Assembly (NCBI GenBank): GCA_963846915.1
Contig: CAWJXV010000009.1
Span: forward strand, 1,178,001 to 1,242,000
Origin: PALSA-612 sp963846915
GTDB taxonomy: Bacteria; Actinomycetota; Thermoleophilia; Gaiellales; Gaiellaceae
Length of the DNA stretch: 64,000 nt
Direction of reading: 5' to 3'
Shown: positions 1 through 8,465 of the stretch, piece after piece
Numbering within the stretch: the stretch's first letter is position 1
How the letters are laid out: the number at the start of each line of letters is the position of its first letter
The notes under the pieces: generated by a model
Databases searched by the model: none
What the model was told of the DNA's origin: nothing
The model's input: only the letters and a program-made list of their open reading frames with translations
Translations under genes and position numbers: made by a program

Positions 1-15
1 CCGGCTGTTTCCCCC

Positions 16-1566
16 ATGCCCAGGTCGTCCCGGCCCGGTGGTAACGTAGATCGTCAGTTGACGGAGCTTGACGTCGGACGGATCGAGCGGCTCCTCTCGC
101 TCGAGGACAAGTTCGCCCGGGAGGGCCTCACCTTCGACGACGTCCTGCTGGTGCCGGCCGAGTCGCACGTTTTGCCAAACGACGTCTCGACGGCGACGCG
201 GCTGACGCGTGGGCTCCGGCTCGCGATCCCCGTCGTCTCGGCCGCGATGGACACGGTCACGGAGTCGCGCATGGCGGTGGCGATGGCGCGCGTGGGCGGC
301 CTCGGCGTGCTGCACCGGAACCTCTCGATCGCCGAGCAGGTCGCCGAGGTCGACCGGGTCAAGCGCTCCGAGTCGGGCATGATCGTCGACCCGGTCACGC
401 TCGGGCCGGACGCGCTCGTCGCGCAGGCCCTCGAGCTGATGGCGCACTACCGGATCTCCGGCGTGCCGATCACCGATGAGGAAGGCCGGCTCGTCGGCAT
501 CCTGACGAATCGCGACCTCCGCTTCGAGAAGGATCCTTCGGCGCGCGTCGCCGAGCTGATGACCGCGCGGAACCTCGTCACCGCGCCCCTCGGCACGACG
601 CTCGACGAGGCCGAGGAGATCCTGCACCGCAACAAGATCGAGAAGCTGCCGGTCGTCGACGCGGACGGGATCCTGTGCGGTCTGATCACCGTCAAGGACA
701 TCGCCAAGCGCATCGAGCACCCGCAGGCGACCAAGGATTCCCGAGGCCGGCTGTGCGTCGGCGCTGCCGTCGGCGTCGGCCCGGACGCACTCGAGCGCGC
801 TGCTGGTCTCGTCGAGGCGGGCGTCGACGTGCTCGTCCTCGACACCGCCCACGGCCACTCCGAGAACGTCCTGACCATGACCCGTACGCTCAAGAGCCGT
901 TTCGAGGTCGAGCTCGTGGTCGGCAACATCGCGACGTCGGAGGCGGCGGAGGCGCTGATCGACCTCGGCGCCGACGCGCTCAAGGTGGGCGTGGGGCCGG
1001 GCTCGATCTGCACGACACGCGTCGTCGCAGGTGTCGGCGTCCCGCAGATCACGGCGATCCACGATTGCGCCCGGGTTGCCGCGCAGCACGACGTGCCTGT
1101 CATCGCGGACGGCGGTCTCACCTCGTCGGGCGACGTTGCGAAGGCGATCGCGGCCGGTGCCGACACTGTCATGGCGGGCTCGCTCTTGGCTGGAACAGAC
1201 GAGGCTCCCGGCGACGTGGTCGTCGCGCAGGGCGAGCGCTACAAGGAGTACCGCGGCATGGGCTCGCTCGGCGCCATGAAGGCGCGCGGCTACTCGAAGG
1301 ACAGGTACTTCCAGGGTGACGTCGAGGACGTCGACAAGCTCGTCCCCGAGGGCATCGAGGGCCGCGTCCCGTACAAGGGCCCGGTCGCGGTCGTGCTCAA
1401 CCAGCTGATCGGCGGCCTGCGCCAGGCGATGGGCTACTGCGGCGCGCCGACGGTCGACGAGATGAAGCAGGCGCGCTTCGTGCGCATCACCGGAGCGGGC
1501 CTGCGTGAGAGCCACCCGCACGACATCACGATCACGAAGGACGCGCCCAACTATCGGCGGGCATGA
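16..1566 (+). CDS. guaB: Inosine-5'-monophosphate dehydrogenase
   Basis: IMP dehydrogenase oxidises IMP to XMP with NAD+, the first committed step to GMP, in the cytosol. The 516-residue protein has a TIM-barrel catalytic domain interrupted by a pair of CBS domains at about residues 115-230. The catalytic loop GPGSICTTR carries the nucleophile Cys332, and the flap region with YRGMGSLGAM is present. Length is close to the family norm (about 490-500) with a short N-terminal extension. A later start is possible because the first conserved segment (LTFDDVLL) begins near residue 38. It lies 4 bases upstream of guaA, so the two consecutive GMP-pathway enzymes are probably co-transcribed. The promoter is outside the window. 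Confidence 0.97.
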   Translation: MPRSSRPGGNVDRQLTELDVGRIERLLSLEDKFAREGLTFDDVLLVPAESHVLPNDVSTATRLTRGLRLAIPVVSAAMDTVTESRMAVAMARVGGLGVLHRNLSIAEQVAEVDRVKRSESGMIVDPVTLGPDALVAQALELMAHYRISGVPITDEEGRLVGILTNRDLRFEKDPSARVAELMTARNLVTAPLGTTLDEAEEILHRNKIEKLPVVDADGILCGLITVKDIAKRIEHPQATKDSRGRLCVGAAVGVGPDALERAAGLVEAGVDVLVLDTAHGHSENVLTMTRTLKSRFEVELVVGNIATSEAAEALIDLGADALKVGVGPGSICTTRVVAGVGVPQITAIHDCARVAAQHDVPVIADGGLTSSGDVAKAIAAGADTVMAGSLLAGTDEAPGDVVVAQGERYKEYRGMGSLGAMKARGYSKDRYFQGDVEDVDKLVPEGIEGRVPYKGPVAVVLNQLIGGLRQAMGYCGAPTVDEMKQARFVRITGAGLRESHPHDITITKDAPNYRRA

Positions 1567-1570
1567 CGCG

Positions 1571-3160
1571 GTGTTAGAAAATCTGGGCGCCGAGATCATC
1601 CCGTTCCCGGAGCCTGGGCAGGGCCCCGAGGACCGGCCGGTGCTCGTGCTCGACCTCGGCGGCCAGTACGCGCAGCTGATCGCCCGGCGCGTCCGCGACT
1701 GCCGTGTCTACTCGGAGCTCGTCCGCCACGGGATCACGGCTGCTGAGGCCCGGCGGCGCAAGCCCGCGGCACTGATCCTGAGCGGCGGTCCTGCCTCCGT
1801 GTACGCGGAAGGCGCGCCGAAGGTCGACCCGGGCCTGTACGAGCTCGGCGTGCCCGTGCTCGGGATCTGCTACGGGGCGCAGCTGATGGCACTCGACCTC
1901 GGCGGCCGTGTCGAGCGCACCGGTGTCTCGGAGTTCGGCAAGACAGAGCTCCGCGCCTCGCCCGGCGCCCTCTTTGCCGGGCTGCCGGAGGAGCAGACGG
2001 CCTGGATGAGCCATCGCGACACGGTCACCGCGCCGCCCGAGGGCGCGACCGTCACGGCAGAATCGCCCGCGACACCCGTCGCCGCCTTCGAGGCCCCGGA
2101 GCGCTCGCTCTACGGCGTCCAGTTCCATCCCGAGGTGGTGCACACGCCGCACGGGCAGGAGGTACTGAAGAACTTCCTCTACGGCGTCGCCGGCATGCCA
2201 CCCGCGTGGACCGCCGCCGCCGTGATCGAGGAGCAGGTCGAGCGGATCCGGGCGCAGGTCGGAAACGAACGCGTGCTGTGCGCGCTCTCCGGTGGGGTGG
2301 ACTCGTCCGTCGCCGCCCTTCTCGTCCACAAGGCCGTCGGCGACCAGCTCACCTGCGTCTTCGTCGACCACGGCCTGCTCCGAAAGGACGAGGCTCCCCA
2401 GGTCGTCGAGACGTTCCGACGCCACTTCCACGTCCCGCTCGTGCACGTCGACGCCGAGGAGCGGTTCCTCGCTCGCCTCGAGGGCGTCACCGACCCGGAG
2501 GAGAAGCGCCGGCGCGTGGGGGAGGAGTTCATCCGGGTCTTCGAGGAGGAGGCAGATCGGCTCGGGAGCACGCCGTTCCTCGTCCAGGGCACGCTCTACT
2601 CGGACGTGATCGAGTCGGGCGGCGAGGCCGGCGTGGCTGCGAAGATCAAGTCGCACCACAACGTCGGCGGCCTGCCGGAGGAGATGGACTTCTCGCTCGT
2701 CGAGCCGCTGCGGTCGCTGTTCAAGGACGAGGTGCGCCGCGTCGGCGAGGAGCTCGGCCTGCCAGAGGAGATGGTCTGGCGGCACCCGTTCCCCGGGCCC
2801 GGCCTTTCGATTCGGATCATCGGCGAGGTCACGCACGAGCGGCTCGAGATCCTGCGCGAGGCGGACGCGATCCTGCTCGAGGAGGTGCGGCGCGCGGGCC
2901 TCTACCGCGAGCTCTGGCAGTGCTTCGCCGTGCTGCCGGCGATCCGCTCGGTCGGCGTCCAGGGCGACGAGCGCACGTATGCATACCCGATCGTGATCCG
3001 CGCGGTCACCTCCGACGACGCGATGACCGCCGACTGGGCACGCCTGCCCTACGACCTGCTCGAGACGATCTCGAGCCGGATCATCAACCAGATCCCGGCC
3101 GTGAACCGCGTGGCGCTCGACCTGACGTCGAAGCCGCCCGGCACGATCGAGTGGGAGTAG
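1571..3160 (+). CDS. guaA: GMP synthase (glutamine-hydrolysing)
   Basis: Converts XMP to GMP using ATP and glutamine. The N-terminal class I glutamine amidotransferase domain has LSGGP, the GICYGAQ nucleophile elbow (Cys100) and the GVQFHPE histidine motif. The ATP pyrophosphatase domain has the PP-loop LSGGVDSS at about residues 239-246, and the C-terminal dimerisation domain ends TSKPPGTIEWE, as is typical. The frame is open from position 1505, but that would overlap guaB by 62 bases. The GTG at 1571, four bases after the guaB stop, gives 529 residues and is preferred. It follows guaB in the same operon. Confidence 0.97.
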   Translation: MLENLGAEIIPFPEPGQGPEDRPVLVLDLGGQYAQLIARRVRDCRVYSELVRHGITAAEARRRKPAALILSGGPASVYAEGAPKVDPGLYELGVPVLGICYGAQLMALDLGGRVERTGVSEFGKTELRASPGALFAGLPEEQTAWMSHRDTVTAPPEGATVTAESPATPVAAFEAPERSLYGVQFHPEVVHTPHGQEVLKNFLYGVAGMPPAWTAAAVIEEQVERIRAQVGNERVLCALSGGVDSSVAALLVHKAVGDQLTCVFVDHGLLRKDEAPQVVETFRRHFHVPLVHVDAEERFLARLEGVTDPEEKRRRVGEEFIRVFEEEADRLGSTPFLVQGTLYSDVIESGGEAGVAAKIKSHHNVGGLPEEMDFSLVEPLRSLFKDEVRRVGEELGLPEEMVWRHPFPGPGLSIRIIGEVTHERLEILREADAILLEEVRRAGLYRELWQCFAVLPAIRSVGVQGDERTYAYPIVIRAVTSDDAMTADWARLPYDLLETISSRIINQIPAVNRVALDLTSKPPGTIEWE

Positions 3161-3780
3161 CCGCTCAGGGCTTCGAGCCCGACGTCGAGAAGTGGGACGC
3201 GTGGCGGCCGGAGGAGGCGGCCCGGCGCCTCGCCGGCGTGGAGGCGCCGTGGTACGTCGCGGCCGGCTGGGCGATCGACCTCTTTCTCGGCGGCGGCTAT
3301 CGCGAGCACGAGGACCTCGAGCTCGCGATCCCCGCCTGCGCGCTGGACGAGGTCGTCGCTGCGCTCTGCGAGCTCGACGTGTTCGTCGTCGGGGTGCCCG
3401 CCGACGGCCTCGTGACGCCGCTCGAGCACGCGCGCGACCGGCTCGCCGAGACACATCAGACGTGGCTCCGCGAGCCGGAGACCGGTCTTTGGCGGCTCGA
3501 CCTGTTCCGCGAGCCCGGGGACGAGACGACCTGGGTCTGCCGTCGCGACGAGGGGATCCGCCTCCCCTACGACGAGGTGATCGCCTGGACGGACGACGGC
3601 ATCCCCTACGGTCGGCCCGAGGTCGTCCTCCTCTACAAGGCGAAGCACGTGGAGCGCGAGAAGGACCAGGCCGACTTCGACGCGGCCTTGCCGCATCTGG
3701 AGCCCGAGGCGAGAGCGCGCCTGGCCGGTTGGCTCGAGCTCGTCCACCCGAGCCACGCCTGGATCGAGCAGCTGCGCTAG
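3151..3780 (+). CDS. Nucleotidyltransferase-fold protein, aminoglycoside adenylyltransferase-like
   Basis: A 209-residue soluble protein resembling the aminoglycoside-2''-adenylyltransferase-like group of minimal nucleotidyltransferases. It has the opening AGWAIDLFLGGG motif, followed by REHEDLELAI, where the acidic pair would bind metal, and WRLDLF plus a C-terminal KAKHVEREKDQADF segment. Many members of this group are annotated only by fold, so resistance activity should not be assumed. The likely start is GTG 3151, overlapping the end of guaA by 10 bases, which suggests translational coupling. The stop overlaps the stop of the convergent phospholipase-D-like gene (shared CTAG). Confidence 0.75.
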   Translation: MGVAAQGFEPDVEKWDAWRPEEAARRLAGVEAPWYVAAGWAIDLFLGGGYREHEDLELAIPACALDEVVAALCELDVFVVGVPADGLVTPLEHARDRLAETHQTWLREPETGLWRLDLFREPGDETTWVCRRDEGIRLPYDEVIAWTDDGIPYGRPEVVLLYKAKHVEREKDQADFDAALPHLEPEARARLAGWLELVHPSHAWIEQLR

Positions 3781-4865
3781 GTATGAGACACAGGCGCCCG
3801 CGGGCCACGCGCGGGTCCGCTCGCCGCCGACGCGTCCGCGGCCGGATACCTCGCCCGCACCGAGTCGACGAACGCGGCCAGCTCGTCCGCGATCCTCGCG
3901 TCGTGGAACTCGACCATGTTCTCGGCGTTCCGCTCGCCGGAGCGCGAGAGGTTGAACGACCCGCAGAAGACCGTGTCGTCCGCGACCGTCAGCTTCGCGT
4001 GCATGTAGTCGTGCACGCTCGTCGGCGTGTACGGCGTCGAGCGCTTCCCGGAGAACGAGGCTCGCGAGAGCACGGTCTGGAGCAGCGGGATCTTCCAGGC
4101 CGAGACGCCGTTCGTCCTCCACTGGAAGAACACCTCCTCGACCTGCGTCTGGTCGACGCAGCCTGCCAGGTCGACCTTCCCCTCGGACGCGATCTGGGCG
4201 AGCGCGCCCAGGATCGGCCCGGACGTGAGCACGGGCGAGCAGATGCGGATCCGCCGGCGGGCGCGGCCGCAGGCCTTCGCGATGCGGTGGGCGAGCGCGT
4301 CGCCGTAGCCCGGGCAGAACCAGGGGCGGACCTCGTCGCCGGCGACGTCCACGGGCCGCGGCTCGACGAAGCCGCTCTTCATCACGTCCTGCTTGTCCCA
4401 CAGCTGACCGAAGGCGAGCGTGTACGCCGTGGCGAAGCCGGGCGAGTCGACGGTGACGATCACGTTCTCCTCGCGCGACCACGAGTCGTCCGTCCAGTTG
4501 GTCGAGCCGGTCCAGACCGAGGCGCCGTCGCGGACGACGAACTTGTGGTGCATGAGGTCGGGGATGCCGGGAATCCCGCGCGTGGGCACGCTCAGCGCCT
4601 CGATGTCCTCCGGCTTCGCCTTCGGCGGTGCCGGCACCGGAATCGGAGCGCGGAAGTCGGCGTTGTAGACGAGCCGCACGGCGACGCCGCGCTTCGCGGC
4701 GTCCTCGATCGCGCCGATCACGACCGTCTCCGTCTCCGGCCCGAGGTTCAGGTCGTAGAGCGCGATGTCGAGACTCGTCTGCGCCTGCCCGAGGAAGTCG
4801 GCGACGAGCCTGGCGATCTCGATCGGCTGCTGGCCTCCGTCCGTGAGCGTCCGGGTTGCGATCAT
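3777..4865 (-). CDS. Phospholipase D-like domain protein
   Basis: A 362-residue protein with two phospholipase D/nuclease repeats. The first half has HHKFVVRDGASVWTGSTNW (HxK...G[ST]xN) and the second has HAKLTVADDTVFCGSFNLS, so both HKD half-sites that build the active site appear intact, although the classical Asp is replaced by Val/Ala in the usual K-x4-D spacing and the pattern is the HxK-x4-5-D-type variant. The family includes phosphodiesterases acting on lipids or nucleic acids; the substrate here cannot be told. The frame is open further upstream, but ATG 4865 fits best, because earlier codons would run through the divergent nitroreductase gene. The start codons of the two divergent genes are 9 bases apart. 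Confidence 0.8.
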   Translation of the reverse strand: MIATRTLTDGGQQPIEIARLVADFLGQAQTSLDIALYDLNLGPETETVVIGAIEDAAKRGVAVRLVYNADFRAPIPVPAPPKAKPEDIEALSVPTRGIPGIPDLMHHKFVVRDGASVWTGSTNWTDDSWSREENVIVTVDSPGFATAYTLAFGQLWDKQDVMKSGFVEPRPVDVAGDEVRPWFCPGYGDALAHRIAKACGRARRRIRICSPVLTSGPILGALAQIASEGKVDLAGCVDQTQVEEVFFQWRTNGVSAWKIPLLQTVLSRASFSGKRSTPYTPTSVHDYMHAKLTVADDTVFCGSFNLSRSGERNAENMVEFHDARIADELAAFVDSVRARYPAADASAASGPARGPRAPVSHT

Positions 4866-4874
4866 GTGCGGATC

Positions 4875-5480
4875 ATGGACTTTGCCGAGGTGCTCAGGCG
4901 CCGGAAGATGGTGCGGAACTACACGGACGAGCCCGTCGACCGCGCCGCGATCGACCGCATCGTCGGGGCGGGTCGCAAGGCGCCGAGCGGCGGCTTCAGC
5001 CAGGGGGTCCGCTACGTCGTCGTGACCGAGCCCGACACACGGCGGCGGGTCGCCGAGCTGGCGGACGAGCCCTACTACACGGAGCGCGGCTTCGAGCCGT
5101 GGATTTCGCGCGCGCCCGTGCACATCGTCGTCGCGATGCGCGAGGACGACTATCACGACCGCTACACCGAGCCGGACAAGCTCGAAGACGGTGTGGAGCT
5201 CGAGTGGCGCGTGCCGTGGTGGTGGGTCGACGCCGGGAAGGCGATGATGCTGCTGCTGCTGGCGGCGATCGACGAGGGGCTCGGCGCGGGGCTCTTCGGG
5301 CTGGTCGGCGACAGGAACGACGGGCTACGCGAGCTGCTCGGGATTCCGGACGACTACGAGATCGTCGGCGTGGTGACGGTCGGCCATCCAGCCCCGGAAC
5401 CGCTGGCGGAGCGCACGAAGGAAGCCGTGCGTCGCCGTCGAAGGCCGCTCGATGAGGTCGTCCGCTGGGAGCGCTGGTAG
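4875..5480 (+). CDS. Nitroreductase family protein
   Basis: A 201-residue FMN-dependent nitroreductase-fold protein. The N-terminus MDFAEVLRRRKMVRNYTDEP and the following APSGG match the FMN phosphate-binding region of the family, and the GLGAGLFG and IPDDYEIVGVVTVGHP segments match the C-terminal half. Members reduce nitro groups, quinones or other substrates using NAD(P)H; the physiological substrate is not evident. The start is ATG 4875; a GTG at 4866 is an in-frame alternative. It is divergent from the phospholipase-D-like gene with almost no intergenic space, so either leaderless transcripts or overlapping promoters are implied. Confidence 0.85.
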   Translation: MDFAEVLRRRKMVRNYTDEPVDRAAIDRIVGAGRKAPSGGFSQGVRYVVVTEPDTRRRVAELADEPYYTERGFEPWISRAPVHIVVAMREDDYHDRYTEPDKLEDGVELEWRVPWWWVDAGKAMMLLLLAAIDEGLGAGLFGLVGDRNDGLRELLGIPDDYEIVGVVTVGHPAPEPLAERTKEAVRRRRRPLDEVVRWERW

Positions 5481-5541
5481 AGCAGGAGAGCGGTCGTCGC
5501 GGCCGGCATCGCCGTTGGAAACTTCCGGTTTTGGGCGACTC

Positions 5542-5570
5542 TTGACACCGGATGGCCGCGTTTGTATAGG
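5542..5570 (+). promoter_or_regulatory. Sigma-70 type promoter of the collagen-like gene
   Basis: TTGACA (5542-5547) is followed after 17 bases by TATAGG (5565-5570), a near-consensus housekeeping promoter. The predicted transcript start near 5577 leaves a leader of about 50 bases with a GGGGGGTAGGAG purine-rich ribosome-binding site at 5611-5622 ahead of the TTG start at 5628. This is the best -35/-10 match noticed in the window. Confidence 0.7.
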
Positions 5571-5627
5571 GTACCGGCGCGTATCTGTTCTAAAGCGAAC
5601 TGCGGTGTCAGGGGGGTAGGAGCGCGC

Positions 5628-7535
5628 TTGTCGTTCCCGAAGGCAGCGAGCAGAACACTGCGACACCGGTTTGGGCTGTGCGTTTTCGCGTGCGGCCTCG
5701 TCGCCGCAGCTGCGTCGGTCTCTGGCGCGTCGGCGGCTACGCTCGCTCCCGGCGCGACCCGCGCCGCGCACGACCTCGACAAGATCCACTCGTGCATCAC
5801 GCGGGTCGGACTTGGCACCGGCAGAGTCAGGATCATCTACGCCCCCGCGAGATACCCTGACGGGACGTCGTACGGGAACCCCGCCGCGGCATGTAACGGG
5901 CTCGAGGTGGAGGTGGATTGGACTCAGACCGGCGGAGGCGGCGGCGGCACCGGCCCGACAGGGCCCAGGGGGCCGACGGGTCCGCCAGGTCCGACCGGGG
6001 CCCGGGGGCCGACCGGTGCCGGCGCGACGGGCGCGAAGGGGCCGACCGGAGCTCGGGGGCCGACCGGAGCTCGCGGGCCGACGGGCGCGGGTGCGACAGG
6101 CGCCAAGGGTGCGACCGGTGCGAAGGGCGCGACGGGCGCCAAGGGCGCGACGGGCGCCAAGGGCGCGACGGGTGCGAAGGGCGCGACGGTCCTAGCGGCG
6201 CCAAGGGCGCGACCGGTGCGAAGGGCGCGACGGGTGCGAAGGGCGCGACAGGTCCTAGCGGCGCCAAGGGCGCGACCGGTGCGAAGGGCGCGACCGGTGC
6301 GAAGGGCGCGACAGGTGCGAAGGGTGCGACCGGTCCTAGCGGGGCCAAGGGCGCGACCGGTGCGCGTGGTCCGACGGGTACGCGCGGCCCGACTGGTGCG
6401 AAGGGCGCGACTGGTGCGAAGGGCGCGACCGGTCCCAGCGGCGCCAAGGGCGCGACCGGTGCCAAGGGCGCGACCGGTGCCAAGGGCGCGACAGGTGCGA
6501 AGGGTCAGACGGGCGCGAAGGGTGCGACCGGTCCTAGCGGGGCCAAGGGCGCGACCGGTGCGCGTGGTCCGACGGGTTTGCGCGGCCCGACAGGTGTGAA
6601 GGGCGCGACGGGTGCCAAGGGCGCGACAGGTCCCAGCGGCGCGAAGGGCGCGACAGGTGCGAAGGGCGCGACTGGTGCGAAGGGCGCGACGGGCGCGAAG
6701 GGCGCGACCGGTCCTAGCGGGGCCAAGGGCGCGACCGGTGCGCGTGGTCCGACGGGTACGCGCGGCCCGACCGGTGCGAAGGGCGCGACTGGTCCTAGCG
6801 GTGCCAAGGGCGCGACGCGGCACTACGGGTGCGAAGGGCACGACGGGTGCGAAGGGCACTACGGGTGCGAAGGGCACTACGGGTGCGAAGGGCACGACGG
6901 GTGCGAAGGGCACTACGGGTGCGAAGGGCACTACGGGTGCCAAGGGCACAACGGGTGCGAAGGGCACAACGGGTGCCAAGGGCGCGACCGGGTCGCGTGG
7001 CCCGACCGGTACGAGGGGGCCGACCGGCGTGAAGGGTCCGACCGGTGTGAAGGGCGCGAGCGGCGCGAAGGGCGCGAGCGGCGCGAAGGGTTCGACCGGG
7101 GGTAAGGGCGCGACCGGCACGAGGGGCCCGACCGGCCCCAAGGGTGTCACAGGTGCCGGTGCCAAGGGCGCGACCGGTGTCCGCGGCCCGACCGGCGCGA
7201 GGGGCCCGACAGGCGTCAAGGGCCCGACCGGCGTCAAGGGCCCGACCGGCGCCAAGGGCCCGACCGGCTCGATCGCCGGCGGGACATTCACCGTGGTCAC
7301 CCTCGCTATCGCCGCCGGTAACCAGGACCAATCGGTCAGCTGTCCGGGCGGCACGACCTCCACGCAGAAGGCGGTTTCCGGCGGAATCTCCATCGGGGCG
7401 AACCTTTCCTACGACTCCTTCCCGATCAGCGGGACCGGAACGACGATCGCCACGACCAATCCGAACGGGTGGAGGGTCCACGTCAACACGGGCAACCTCA
7501 ACGGAGACACGGTCTGGGTCCTGTGCGCGTCGTAG
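5628..7535 (+). CDS. Secreted collagen-like Gly-X-Y repeat protein, interrupted by two frameshifts
   Basis: The N-terminus is a signal peptide (hydrophobic core LCVFACGLVAAAASV, likely cut after GASA). A small Cys-containing module follows (DKIHSCITRVG ... CNGLEVEVDWTQTG), then about 145 Gly-X-Y triplets, mostly GAKGAT, GPTGAR and GPSGAK, from about 5950 to 7270. A C-terminal globular domain of roughly 85 residues ends VWVLCAS. The start is TTG 5628 with a good ribosome-binding site. The collagen frame shifts near 6187, where one G is missing from the usual ACGGGTCCTAGC unit, and returns near 6813, where one C is extra. The two shifts compensate exactly, and deleting the extra base restores perfect G-X-Y. 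As read, the protein would end in an Arg/Ala-rich tail at 6599. Assembly error in the repeat or slippage are both possible. It is probably a surface or matrix protein. Confidence 0.75.
5950..7270. repeat. Tandem GC-rich 9-bp/27-bp repeats encoding Gly-X-Y triplets
   Basis: The DNA is built from 9-base units such as GGTGCGAAG, GGCGCGACG and GGTCCTAGC arranged in higher-order blocks. The ordered block GATGPSGAKGATGARGPTG recurs several times, and 6831-6985 is a homogenised run encoding GTTGAK. All six frames are open over long stretches because of the composition, so the antisense Pro-rich frames are artefacts. The array is a likely site of replication slippage and misassembly. Confidence 0.85.
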
Positions 7536-7587
7536 CGACCTGATCGCGACTCCGATCCTCGTTCGAGTTCGGCTAGACTTCTCCGTC

Positions 7588-7606
7588 GGCGGACGCCCGG
7601 TCCGCC
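7588..7606 (+). terminator. GC-rich hairpin between the collagen-like gene and rplM
   Basis: GGCGGAC-GCCCG-GTCCGCC forms a 7-bp perfect stem with a 5-base loop, followed by GCTTTTA. It lies 52 bases after the collagen-like stop and 15 bases before the rplM ATG. It can be read as a short terminator or as a leader structure for rplM. A TAGACT hexamer at 7574-7579 just upstream would place it inside an rplM transcript. Confidence 0.45.
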
Positions 7607-7621
7607 GCTTTTACGTCTGAC

Positions 7622-8056
7622 ATGAAGACCTGGAACGCGAAACCCGGCGAGATCGAGCGCGAATGGCAGCTCGTGGACGCCGAGGGCCAGACCCTCGGCC
7701 GTCTCGCGACGCGCATCGCCGACACGCTGCGCGGCAAGGACAAGCCGCAGTACACGCCGCACGTCGACACCGGTGACTTCGTCGTCGTCGTGAACGCCGA
7801 GAAGGTCGCGGTCACGGGCAACAAGCTCGACGACAAGCGCTACTACCGGCACTCGGGCTACCCGGGCGGCCTCCGCAGCCGGACGCTCAGAGAGCAGCTC
7901 GACCGGCGGCCGGAAGAGGTCATCCGCAAGGCCGTGAAAGGGATGCTGCCGCGCAACCGGCTCTCTCGCGCGCAGCTCCGCAAGCTGAAGATCTACGCCG
8001 GGCCGGAGCATCCGCACACGGCGCAGGCACCGAAGGAGCTGAAGACGAGGTCGTGA
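7622..8056 (+). CDS. rplM: 50S ribosomal protein L13
   Basis: A 144-residue L13, of standard length, with the conserved N-terminal KTWNAKPGEIEREW, the LGRLATRIADTLRGKDK segment and the C-terminal MLPRNRLSRAQLRKLKIYAGPEHPH block. L13 is an early-assembly protein of the large subunit. The gene overlaps rpsI by four bases (GTGA), the usual rplM-rpsI pair. No clear Shine-Dalgarno sequence precedes the ATG. A GC-rich hairpin ends 15 bases upstream and may take part in control. Confidence 0.97.
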   Translation: MKTWNAKPGEIEREWQLVDAEGQTLGRLATRIADTLRGKDKPQYTPHVDTGDFVVVVNAEKVAVTGNKLDDKRYYRHSGYPGGLRSRTLREQLDRRPEEVIRKAVKGMLPRNRLSRAQLRKLKIYAGPEHPHTAQAPKELKTRS

Positions 8057-8451
8057 CGGCAGAGTTGGCTACGTACCAGGGAACGGGCAAGCGGAAGACC
8101 TCCGTCGCCCGCGTCATCCTCCGCCCCGGCGACGGGACGTGGTGGATCAACGGACGGACGCTCGACGAGTACTTCCCGCGGCTCGTCCACCGCGCGCAGG
8201 TGCAGGCCCCGCTCAGGGTCGCCGGCGCCGAGGGCACCTACGACGTCCGCATCCGCCTCCACGGTGGAGGCCCGAGCGGACAGGCCGGCGCGGCACGCCA
8301 CGGCATCGCCCGGGCGCTCGTCGAGGCCGATCCGGAGCTGCGCATCCCGCTCAAGCGTGAGGGCTTCCTCGCCCGCGACGCCCGCGCGGTCGAGCGCAAG
8401 AAGGCCGGCCTGAAGAAGGCCCGCAAAGCCCCGCAGTGGGCCAAGCGCTAG
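8053..8451 (+). CDS. rpsI: 30S ribosomal protein S9
   Basis: A 132-residue S9. The N-terminal YQGTGKRKTSVARV, the central GGGPSGQAGAARHGIARAL and the basic tail KKAGLKKARKAPQWAKR, which reaches the P-site tRNA in the small subunit, are all present. The GTG start overlaps the rplM stop (GTGA), so translation is probably coupled. The usual final SKR is AKR here, a minor variation. Confidence 0.97.
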   Translation: MTAELATYQGTGKRKTSVARVILRPGDGTWWINGRTLDEYFPRLVHRAQVQAPLRVAGAEGTYDVRIRLHGGGPSGQAGAARHGIARALVEADPELRIPLKREGFLARDARAVERKKAGLKKARKAPQWAKR

Positions 8452-8465
8452 TTTCGAGCGCACAT

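Noticed and set aside
1574..3808. 744-codon open frame antisense to guaA
   Set aside because: Arg/Ala/Gly-rich shadow of a well-supported gene in high-GC DNA.
5950..7270. CRISPR-like array
   Set aside because: Repeats are contiguous 9-base coding units without spacers of constant length.
5924..7393. Long Pro/Ala/Val-rich open frame on the minus strand
   Set aside because: It is the complement of the Gly-X-Y repeat DNA; the composition keeps all frames open and there is no start signal.
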